Shown here one piece after another: positions 55,365 through 64,000 of a DNA stretch of 64,000 bases. Made by a program: the position numbers and the translations under genes. Numbering within the stretch: position 1 is the first letter of the stretch; the number at the start of each line of letters is the position of its first letter. Source of the DNA: Platanthera guangdongensis (Eukaryota > Streptophyta > Magnoliopsida > Asparagales > Orchidaceae); assembly GCA_039583875.1 (NCBI GenBank), contig CM077166.1, positions 84,876,564 through 84,940,563 of the forward strand, given 5' to 3'. Below the pieces are notes generated by a model that did no database searches, had not been told where the DNA came from, and was given only the letters and a program-made list of their open reading frames with translations.

Positions 55365-56956
55365 CAAGGAGTGCAAACAAGGAGCGGGAATCTGAGTACA
55401 GTCCTTTACTCCAGTTTCCTATCCCAAGTAGAGCCAAAGAAATTTGAAGAAGCAATCCTAGACCCTCATTGGATTGAGGCCATGCAAGAGGAGCTGAATC
55501 AATTCAAAAGATGCAAGGTCTGGGAGCTAGTTCCTAAACCGAAGGACAACAACATTATTGGAACTAAGTGGATCTTTAGAAACAAGTTGGATGAGAATGG
55601 AATCATCATAAAGAATAAAACTAGACTTGTTGCAAAGAGATATAGGCAGGAAGAAGGTATTGATTTTGATCAAACCTTTGCTCCAGTAGCAAGACTGGAG
55701 GCAATCAGAATGTTCCTTGCCTATGCAACATACCAAGGGTTCAAGGTATATCAAATGGATGTTAAGTCAGCTTTTCTGAATGGAAATCTGAAGGAAGAAG
55801 TCTATGTAGAGCAGCCATCAGGTTTTGTTGATTCTCTTAAACTTGATTATGTATATAGACTTAGGAGGGCTTTGTATGGGTTAAAATAAGGCCCTAGGGC
55901 TTGGTATGAAACCCTGTCTAGTTTCCTCATTGAGAACAAATTCTCAAGGGAGAAAATATACAAGACTATATTCCTTAGGGAATTCAGAGGCAAGATTATC
56001 TTAGTCCAAATATATGTAGATGACATAATATTTAGGTCTACAGAAAGTAGTCTTTGCAGAAAGTTTGCAAAACTTATGCAAGGAAAATTTGAAATGAGCA
56101 GTATGGGGGAACTTAAGTTCTTCTTGGGTCTCCAAGTTAGACAGACTGAAGATGGATTATCCATATACCACTCTAAGTTCACCCTAGAGTTGATAAAGAA
56201 GTGTGGTATGGAATCATCCACTACCATGAAAACTCCTATGGGGTCAAGCATGTCTCTAAGCAAAGATGATGCAGGGAAACCTATAGATGAGACTTTGTAT
56301 AGAGGGATAGTTGTCTCCCTACTATATTTGACTGCTAGTAGACCAGATATCATGTATGCTACATGTGTCTATGCTAGGTACCAAGCGTGCCCAAAAGAAT
56401 CTCATCTGACTGCAGTCAAAAAGATTTTGAGATATCTTAAGGGCACACCTTATCTAGGCCTTTGGTACCCTAGGAATGGAGATTTTGTACTGACAGGTTA
56501 TTCAGATGCAGATTTTGCATGCCGCAAGGAAGATAGGAAGAGTACTACAGTAACCTGTCAATTTCTAGGTGGAAGGCGGTGTCATGGAGCAGTAAGAAGC
56601 AGACCAGTGTGCCCATCTCCACAGCTGAGTCAGAGTATATGGCTGCAGGAAGCTGTTGTGCACAACTTCTATGGATTCAACATCAGCTAGAAGATTATGT
56701 TATTCAAGTAAGTAGAACACCTTTATTTTTTGATTCTACAAGTGCCATTTCTATTGTAAATAATCCTGTCTCTCATAGTAGGAGTAAGCACATAGAAATT
56801 AAATACCATTTTCTTAGAGAACATGTAGAAAAAGGAGACATTTCCCTAGAGTATGTTAAGACAGATAATCAGTTAGCTGATTTGTTTACTAAGCCCCTAG
56901 ATGAAACCAAATTCAATAAGTTTAAAATTGAATTAGGAATGATAAACTTAGAATAG
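55365..56956 (+). pseudogene. pol: C2 reverse transcriptase and RNase H
   Basis: [20 protein letters not shown] opens [56 protein letters not shown] and ALYGLK. Then a stop at 55887 where Gln is usual. The same frame continues to [13 protein letters not shown] (active site intact) and SMGELKFFLGLQVRQTEDG. RNase H starts TGYSDADFAC. A frameshift near 56575 leads to STAESEYMAAGS, FFDSTSAISIVNNP and DLFTKPLDETKF. pol ends INLE at 56956. Confidence 0.88.
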
Positions 56957-57450
56957 TTTAAAAAATTGGCTAAGTAAAATAGTGTCGACACACAGAGTTG
57001 TCTTTGTCGACACATAGAAGTGGTGTCGACATTTCAGAGAAATGGTGTCGACACATCTAGACAGTAAGTTTCGACACTTCAGAGAATTAGTGTCGACACA
57101 TCCAGAGTAGGTGTCGACACATCCAGGGTGTTGTCGACACTTAGAATTTACAAAGAATTCGTCAAGTAGATTCTCGACTAATCGTCGAGCTAAGATGTAT
57201 AAGTGTCGACACATATTCTGTCGACTATATTTGTGTCGACACATGGTTGTCGAGACATTAGAAGTAAGTGTCGACACTTTTCCACAGTGTCGACACATTT
57301 CAAGTATTTTGACGCGCCCTTTCACCTTCAATTCTAGAAAGGTATAAATAGGTCTTCACCTTTGTTTGTCGACACGCTCACCAAAGTTTCGAGACCAAAC
57401 TTGTGTGTCGACATCTCTCTTCTCTAAATTCAAAATTTCTCCAAACCCTA
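56957..57450 (+). promoter_or_regulatory. C2 pol-ORF2 spacer: palindrome array plus TATA box (candidate internal promoter)
   Basis: Directly after the pol stop, 56980-57300 holds about a dozen GTGTCGACAC words of the same kind as in the C2 LTRs. TATAAATA follows at 57343-57350, 101 bp before the ORF2 ATG at 57451 (8-bp box end to ATG), with a pyrimidine-rich leader containing two more TGTCGACA words. This array-TATA-leader-ATG order parallels C3 (41774-42264). I infer a dedicated ORF2 promoter; no expression data are available. Confidence 0.6.
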
Positions 57451-60257
57451 ATGGCGCCCAAGCTAGAAGAGAACATCAATGAAGGTTATGAGCTCGTGCG
57501 ACACGCCTTTGATGACACGGAACCAGAAATCCAAGGTGTGGTAACCCTAGTTGCAGAGACTGGGTTAGAGTATCTAGTTTCAGAACCAATTAAGATCTGG
57601 AAGAAGGAAGTCCTTGAGTTTTTTAGTGCAGCTGTCCTAGATGAAACTGGACTCAAGATTAAGTCCAAAGTCCATGGGGCAAAAGTCAAGGTCTCTCAAA
57701 AAAGTCTAAGAAAGGTTCTACATCAACCTAGAACTACAGAAGAGGAAGATGTACCTGCATCAAAGACAAGGGAGGCACTGGAATGGTGTGGACTTGATTC
57801 AATCCTGAAGATTGGATCAGTTTTCAACAGGAAAGGAATGAACATACAAGGAAAGTTTTTTCTGAAATAGTGGGCAAGGTGATACTGAGCAAGACTGGTG
57901 GGCATGATATGATATCATCTCACATGTTCAGTTTGATGACAAGGATAATTTTCAAGCTTAAAACTGATTGGTAAGCAGTAATGTTTGATAAGATAAAGGA
58001 AAGTCTGAAAAAGCCCAATCTGGGTAGGATTCTGAGTTTATACTTAGCTGGAAGTATCCCTGAAGCGATGAACCAAGCTGTAGGTTCTAAGATAAACCAT
58101 ATGAGTAGAATGGATGTAAGAATTATCTCCAGGTGGGATAGAGTGTTAACCAAGGAAATGCATACTCCTGAAAAGGAAGTTCCTCATCAGAAGAAGAAGA
58201 AGAAAGCCATTGTGGCTTTAGAATCCTCTAGTAGCTCAGAAGAACAAGTAGTGTTTAGTTCAGATGATGGAGAGGATGGCCATGCTGGACAGTCACCAGC
58301 AAGACAAGAAGATGCCCAGAGGCAGGGGGAGCTACCATCAGCTAGCCATATTCACCTGGATTCATTCCAGGGGGAGCCTCAATATGTGGATGAGTCCACT
58401 CACTTGCATAGTGAAAGGTCTACCCAAACAATTCTTGAGGTAATCAATGAAGTTAATCAATCTATTTTAAATATTGAGGATGAAGTATTGACTGAATCAT
58501 TACTTGATGTTGATCAGCCAACTCAGATACATAGTCAACCACAAGATGTTGTCATGGAAGACACATCAGTTGCTGATAATGCTATAGAGATCAGATATTT
58601 TTCAGTCCAACCTCAACATGAGTTTACACTAAAAGAGCTGTTCCCTGATCTTTTACAGACTGATTTTTAGGGAGAGAACGCAGCTGTTGAGGGGGATAGG
58701 TAGACCTTGAGGGGGAGTATGTAGAGGAAACTGCAAGAAAAGAGACTGAGGAGCAAAGGAATGCTGAGGAACTACCAAGGACTGAGAAGGATTTACCTCC
58801 TAGTCCTAAGGGCAGGGTAGACATTACCAGTACTTCTGCTTTAGAGGATGAAGAGGCTGCTAGAGCCAAGAAAAGAAAGTTACAGGTTTTCACAAGGAGA
58901 AGCCAGACATACAAGAAAACACTGCAAACCATTGCTCCACAATAAGCCCCAACTACTGACTACAGTTCTTTGTTGGTGGCTTTGCAAATCAAGATGGATG
59001 AGCAAAGGAAAGCTATAGAAAAGTATATGGATGAAGGCCATAAATCACTCCAATTTGATCTGGCTCAAGATATCAAATCTATTAGATTTGTGGTAAATCA
59101 AAATAAAAAGGAAATGACTGACTGTTTTCATAAAAGGAGGCAATGTAGTGGTATATCTGGCTACACATCAAGAGCAGATAAAGACACAAGTTGATGACAT
59201 GGTAGTCAAACAAGGATATGTCCTGGAAAACCAGATAAGAATGAATGACAATTTTACTGAATCACATAATGTGATAGTCACTGAAATGCAGAATCTTGCA
59301 GCTGCTCAGACTGCAGCAAGGACTACTGCCAAGGCTGAATTTCACAAGCAATTACAAGAGAGCCTAACTGCTGTAAAAACTGCAATTGAAGATTCTCAAA
59401 AGGCAAATACTGACAAGCTACAAAGGTTAAAACCTTTTTATAGAGATGGAGTTAACTATTTGAATGCTCAGATCAGATTTCAGAAGGATGATCTTAGGGA
59501 TCATATAGAAAGAGAAGTCATAAAGGGGGAGAGGGTACTTGTCAAAGCAGGCTCTGACTATGCTAAATGGATTTCGAACAGGATCAGAGCTACCCTTGGA
59601 TATCCACCTTTATGTGATGATGATAATGTAGCAGAATCTGGGGTAAATCCTGCCTATTTTGGAGGAGAACAAGCTGAAGTAGCTCAGGTGATCTACCCTC
59701 CTGCAGATTTTGATATGATACATCAGGAGGTACAATCTATGTATAGCCCTCCTGATGGTAATCAGAATATTATCTTTGAGAAAGTAGTACAACCTATGCC
59801 AGAGGCAATACTAAAAGAGCAAGAGGCAGTATTAAAAGAGCAGGAAGCCCAATTATCTAAGAAGAGGTTCAGAGAGCAGGCTGAATTAAGGCCAGATTTT
59901 GAGCAATGGAGCCCAACTTCCAGAAATATTATTTGACTACTTGGAAGGCTGCAAAGGATAATTTCATAGAAAGGGGTAAATGATACTCTGAATCAAGAGT
60001 GGAGAAAACATGAAGATAGGCAAGAGGCCATAGTACAATACAGAAGGAAGGCTAAATTAGGGAAGCTACCTCCTAATGCACATGAGCCTAGCAAGTATTT
60101 CCCTAAGCCTTATCATTATTTTGAGAGACAGAAAATAAGGGCTGAAGAACAGAAAAAGAAAGATCTTAAGGCCAAAAAGCCTGCTGATGATAATGATGCT
60201 CCAGTTCAAGCAAAGTTTCAATCTGGAAAGGGCATTGTTATCAAGGAGCCAGGGTAG
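57451..60257 (+). pseudogene. C2 ORF2: extra ORF downstream of pol, broken
   Basis: The ATG at 57451 (AACCCTAATGGCGCC context) gives MAPKLEENINEGYEL. The open frame runs to 57870, then frameshifts and stops; reading resumes at 57981-58670 (FDKIKESLKKPNLGRILSLY, then Lys-rich and acidic Ser/Glu/Asp-rich disordered sequence), 58970-59194 and 59148-59936 (long helical, Gln/Glu/Lys-rich, coiled-coil-like) and a basic end to 60257 (YRRKAKLGKLPPNAHEPSKY). The parts around 57830-58060 (KFFLK, ISSHMFSLMTRIIFKLKTDW, GRILSLYLAGSIPEAM) match the layout of C3 ORF2 residues 140-220. Function unknown. Confidence 0.6.
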
Positions 60258-60519
60258 CCATAGGATAGAATTTTCTTAAGTTTACAACCTTGTAATCATT
60301 TGCATTAAACTTCATGTAAAATTTGATTAATTAAACTTTTGGAAGTTGTAAAAACAATGTTTAAGTTCAATCTATTACATTGTTATTCTGAGATAATTAT
60401 TTATACATGTTTCGTTTATACATGTTTAGTATTTACTCTGTCATATAATATTGTTATACATCATACTGAGTATTTGTTATGAATGGTGTATATCATTGAC
60501 TAAGGGTTATGACTTATCC
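60258..60519 (+). other. C2 3' untranslated stretch
   Basis: AT-rich, no gene. It ends in the purine tract. Confidence 0.5.
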
Positions 60520-60533
60520 AAATAGGGGAAGAT
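60520..60533 (+). other. C2 polypurine tract
   Basis: AAATAGGGGAAGAT directly before the 3' LTR start TGTTGTGTACATT. Sirevirus-like, nearly the same as in C3. Confidence 0.85.
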
Positions 60534-62402
60534 TGTTGTGTACATTGGAATATGTATACCAGATTTGAAGAAGCCTCACCTTACTCAATGATATACATCA
60601 AGGTGTATTTGATGTGCTTTGAGTTTATTTGTGCAGGTTAAATAATTGCAGGAAATGCAGAAAAGTTTCTAAGTCCATGTGTAGACACCTAGAGGTGAAG
60701 TGTCGACACTTATGAAGGCTTTTGTCGACAACTAGAGAAGTTGTGTCGACACTTGGAGTAATTGTGTCGACACCAAGAAAGACAGAGTCGACACTAGAAG
60801 AAAAGTGTCGACACATACAGGCAGTGTCGACACACTGTGAAGAATTGTCAACATAATCTATGTCGACACTTAGCGGCAGTGTCGACACCTAGAGAAACTT
60901 GGTTGACATCAAAAGTGTCGACACCAGGAGGCTGTGTCGACACTCAGCAAACTTCAACAAAGTTGAAGTACATGTGTCGACACTAAGGAGATGTGTCGAC
61001 ACTAAGGAGATGTGTCGACACTCAACAAATTTCAACACATGAAGGCATGTGTCGACACAAAGGAGATGTGTCGACACTCAGCAAGCATCAACAACAAAAG
61101 AAGATCTGTCGACACAAAAGAGATGTGTCGACACACAGCATAATTCAACTAAGTATTAAAAGGAGAAGTATTTGTGTCGACACACCCAACTAGTGTCGAC
61201 ACATTCTACAGAAGGCTTGTGTCGACACACAGAATCAGTGTCGACACATTCTGAAGAAGCAGTGTCGAGAAGCTGTTACAACAACACAAGGAGTTGCATC
61301 GACACCAACATGGCTAGTGTCGACACTTAGTCTATTTGTGTCGACACATAATGACTATCTGTCTCGACACTTTCAGGCAGTGACAGTGATTTCAAGAAGT
61401 GACTGGATGACTTGACAGCTGCCATTTCAACCGGTCAACTGCAACTGTCAGAGCCGTCAGAAGGTTGTTAGAAACCGGATCAGCCGGTTACCTTGGAGGA
61501 AGACTATATAAAAACCTTTCTCTTTCAACATAAGATTTATTCATTGACAACAATTAATCAAGATATAACAACACAAAAGAAGAAGATCTTCAACAGAAGA
61601 TCTAAGAAGTTGGAGAGAGAGATCTCCTTCTAAGAAGAATAGCTGCTGAACCAGGCTGCAAAGTAAGATTCAGATTGAGATCTGAATCTCAAGATAGAAG
61701 GTGATCGAAGATCATCTTCACAGGAGATTCAACCCTACAGTGTTCTAATTCAAGAAGCTTTGAAGAAAGCCAAGGGAGGTTGATCTCTGCCAAGTTCTTC
61801 CAAGAACTCATCAAGAAGCCAGTCAACTCATCTCTCTCTTTCAGAGTTGTGGTTAATTACTTTGTATAATCAAAATATCTGTAGGATCTTGTATAGATCT
61901 GAGCTATAAGCCTATTTTATAAAGGCTGAGTGTAGGAGACTGTGTGCTCTGAGTGTAGGTCTTGTTGAAGACTAAGGTAGGGCCTTGTGCCTGAGTTGTA
62001 GGAGACTTTGTTCTCTGAGTGTAGGTCTTGTTGAAGACTGAGTGGTATGGCTTTGTGCCTGAGTTGTAGGAGTGGGGACACTTTGAGTTGTAGGAACCTA
62101 TTTGGGGTTTTGAGTTGTAAGATCTGAGGATCTGAGAAGAAGTGCTAAAGTTAGGCTGAATCTAGTACACTACTAGATAGGCGAAGGGGGAAAGTGGATG
62201 TACCCAAACCTTGGGGAACCACTATAAAAATCTGTGTGCACTCTGTGTTGGTTTATTTCTGTGATTGCTGAGCTAGCTGTGCTGAATTGCTATAGATAAT
62301 TGCATATACAGGGTTATTTGTTCAAGTGTTTCTGCCTTAAATTTAAAAAGTTAAAGTTCACCTATTCACCCCCCTCTAGGTGATTAGGCACTATTTCTTT
62401 CA
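60534..62402 (+). repeat. C2 3' LTR (1869 bp)
   Basis: Complete copy, uninterrupted. GTGTCGACAC array at about 60680-61375, TATATAAA box near 61503, GAGTGTAGGTCTTGTTGAAG duplicates at about 61950 and 62016, end TTTCTTTCA, then GTTTT. It shows the pre-insertion state of the C3 target (AAGCATCAACAAC at about 61083). Confidence 0.92.
60680..61375. repeat. GTGTCGACAC palindrome array, C2 3' LTR
   Basis: Thirty or so copies of GTGTCGACAC and close variants over 0.7 kb. Compared with the 5' copy there are local expansions (for example an extra ACTAAGGAGATGTGTCGAC unit near 60995), a sign of slippage or unequal exchange within the array. Confidence 0.9.
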
Positions 62403-64000
62403 GTTTTAACCTCCTTTCTCCTAAAAACATTTCAGGAAACGATGCTTAGGGCATTTTAGGGCCAAATCCTTGAAGTGGCGCGAGTGGACGATGTTTCTCC
62501 AAAGTATCGAGGCAAGTGGATCTCTTTCCTTGCTTGTTTTGATTTCGGTCCTTATCTACCACTTTTCTTCCTCCCATAGAGATTAGGAGTAGTGTAGGAT
62601 GAGTATGGAAGAACCTCGAGGTTAGATCTTGATTTTTGGCCAAACCATAGAAACCAAGAAATTGATTCAAGTAAAATTTGGCGTATATCAAGTTGAATTT
62701 TGTCGAGTATCGTCGGGTTTAGGTATGGAATTTTCGCCGCGTAACAGTACATAGCCTAAGTAGATTTCGGCGAGTATCGGGTAAGAATTCAGTTAGTATC
62801 GCCGAATTAGGTTAAGTGATTTTCAGCGTTTATCATTTGTTGTCGCCGAAAACCAAATGTTAGCTTAAGATTGATTCAGCAAGTATCGCCAGCCCAATTC
62901 GACGAGTATCGCCGAATTTGATAAGTCATTTTCGGCGAGAATCATAGGTTAGCTTAATGCAGTTCGACAAACATCGTGTGTCCATTCGTCGAGTATCGAC
63001 AGGAAAATCGTTGAGTATCGCCGGACGTCGCAAGGTATTCTCGTCGAGTATGGAGAGATTCGTCCAGTATCGCCTAGAATTTCTCGAGTATGCATGTGTT
63101 TCGTCGGGTATAGTCGCCGAGTTTGCTAGGACGTAGAAATTTTTCATTGTTTTTATCTAATTCGGCGTGTTTGGTCCTTAGGTTGTTTTTAGGATTGCTT
63201 TAAGTTTTCTTAAGGTTTAGACTTGGGATTTTGGTAGGATCTGATGTTTCTTCGGCTATGAAGGTTGGCAGTGGACAAATGATCACCAACTGGTTGTTGG
63301 TTTGTTGATCGTTGCACTTGGTGGATGTTTGGCCTCTGTTTTCTGAGAATGTTTGGTTGGGTTTGGACATTGGTCACCACCGCAGTGCCTTTTTTGAGAC
63401 ATTTGGGCTTAGGAGATTGGTATGGGACAATTGGTCACAGACTCCGCCCGGTTGTTTTTGCCATGTGTTAATGATTCACGTTTTATTCAAGTTGTTTTTT
63501 GCTCAGTTTGCTTGTTAGATCAGCCTATGCTTTAATGTTAATCCTTGAAGATATTGTCGAAGCGTGGCTTCGTTCCGCACTTTGTGTAATTATCCAATTG
63601 ACTCATTTACTTCGAATTTTACAGTACTTAAATTTATTTGGCTAAGCAGTTGTGGTATTCAATATTTTTGTACTCGGGTTTAGTAAACCCATCTCTTACT
63701 TTGCACTTATTACATGATTATTTTCCTTTGCCACTTTTATTTTCTTGTTGAGGTGTTCTTCTTTTGAATGGCTCAGGTTCAGGGCAATAGCCGGTTGAGC
63801 AGTTATGTTGGTGTTGTTATTGGACTGTTATGTTGCAGAGGTCTTCCTCACCGTTGTGAGGTAGTTTTCGGTTGTTCTCTTGTTAGTAGAGACATACATG
63901 CTCACTAGTGGTTTCGTGTCAGGTTGTTGACAACCACTGGCAGTTTTCTTTCGAAATGTCTAATTACATTGCTAAGCTGCTGAGTATGCCTGTCTTCTAT
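62403..64000 (+). repeat. G1 3' LTR, second part, cut by window end
   Basis: Resumes after C2 with GTTTT. Bases 62700-63135 hold an irregular array of words such as TTCGGCGAGTATCGCCG. From 63169 the sequence matches the G1 5' LTR from 4990 on. By that alignment the LTR should end about 470 bp beyond the window. Confidence 0.75.
62700..63135. repeat. Array of CGAGTATCGCCGAA-type words in G1 3' LTR
   Basis: About fifteen degenerate copies of a TTCGNCGAGTATCGCCG word, spaced 20-40 bp, separated by AT-rich fillers such as GGTTAGCTTAA. They are more degenerate than the arrays in C2 and C3, in line with the greater age of G1. The corresponding part of the 5' LTR is missing. Confidence 0.7.

Larger units (their letters stand above)
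36514..62402 (+). mobile_element. C2: Sirevirus-like Ty1/copia element inserted in the G1 3' LTR
   Basis: 5' LTR 36514-37051 plus 49170-50488, 3' LTR 60534-62402, perfect GTTTT target duplication. Primer site 50491, gag-pol in one frame with several stops, extra ORF2 after pol, purine tract AAATAGGGGAAGAT running into TGTTG. The purine-tract/LTR-start sequence and the large ORF after pol are Sirevirus traits. Without its two insertions (C3 and S) the element is about 12.6 kb. Confidence 0.88.
4990..64000 (+). mobile_element. G1: old Ty3/gypsy element, host of all other insertions
   Basis: A single plus-strand gypsy element broken into pieces: 5' LTR 4990-6303, primer site 6306-6317, gag 6965-8104, protease to integrase 32229-35781, purine tract 35845-35855, 3' LTR 35857-36513 continuing at 62403 and running off the window. 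Bases 4990 to about 5830 align with 63169-64000, which ties the two ends together. Domain order gag-PR-RT-RH-INT is that of Ty3/gypsy. The many stops and frameshifts make it the oldest layer. Confidence 0.8.

Noticed and set aside
60625..61193. Short frames rich in CRH, VDT and MSTL on both strands of the GTGTCGACAC arrays
   Set aside because: Direct translation of the palindrome repeats; they appear on either strand and in several frames wherever the array occurs.
2000..64000. Host protein-coding genes, tRNA or rRNA genes
   Set aside because: Every frame with recognisable motifs belongs to a retrotransposon; no cloverleaf-like or rRNA-like sequence was noticed by eye. A tRNA scan and host-protein search would be needed to exclude small ones.

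Overview
This window is plant nuclear DNA made almost entirely of nested LTR retrotransposons. The evidence is initiator-Met-type and Athila-type primer sites, Ty1/copia and Ty3/gypsy domain orders, and 0.6-2.4 kb LTRs with 5-bp target duplications. I found no convincing host gene, tRNA, rRNA or CRISPR array. The species cannot be named from the sequence; a large-genome angiosperm is the simplest reading.

Layout. Positions 1-1881 hold two divergent gypsy gag fragments forming an inverted repeat (arms 1-581 and 668-1247). An LTR end with a primer site lies near 2181-2197, followed by non-coding repeat-like DNA to 4989. From 4990 to beyond the window end runs one old gypsy element, 'G1' (+): truncated 5' LTR, gag, protease, RT, RNase H, integrase, 3' LTR. 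Everything else is inserted into it. Between G1 gag and protease sits 'E' (8105-32223), an Athila/Tat-like minus-strand element whose LTRs occur as facing inverted pairs. E is split by copia 'C1' (15884-30779, +), and the 5' LTR of C1 is split by gypsy 'G2' (16605-25741, -). The 3' LTR of G1 is split by copia 'C2' (36514-62402, +). The 5' LTR of C2 is split by copia 'C3' (37052-49169, -), and the pol of C2 is split by a probable solo LTR 'S' (54188-55359).

Target duplications read directly are TCCGT for G2, GTTTT for C2 and CATCA for C3 (all perfect), TGAAT/CGAAT for C1, CCAGA/ACAGA for S and TTGCC/CTGCC for E (one mismatch each). They fix the insertion order. C3 is youngest: by eye its LTRs differ at about a dozen sites in 1.5 kb.

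C2 and C3 look like Sireviruses. Their purine tract runs into a TGTTG LTR start, gag has a long acidic tail, and an extra large ORF ('ORF2') follows pol. In both, the pol-ORF2 spacer carries an array of the element's own LTR palindromes, then a TATA-like box about 110-120 bp upstream of the ORF2 ATG. This looks like an internal promoter cassette copied from LTR-type sequence. The amino-terminal ORF2 region also resembles a degenerate ORF in the gypsy-type element E. Five unrelated LTR families here (G1, E, G2, C2, C3) each carry their own array of short CpG-containing words built around TCGAC, CGTCGA, CACG or CGCCGA. These shared architectures are the main candidates for something new; the pol genes themselves are standard and mostly broken.
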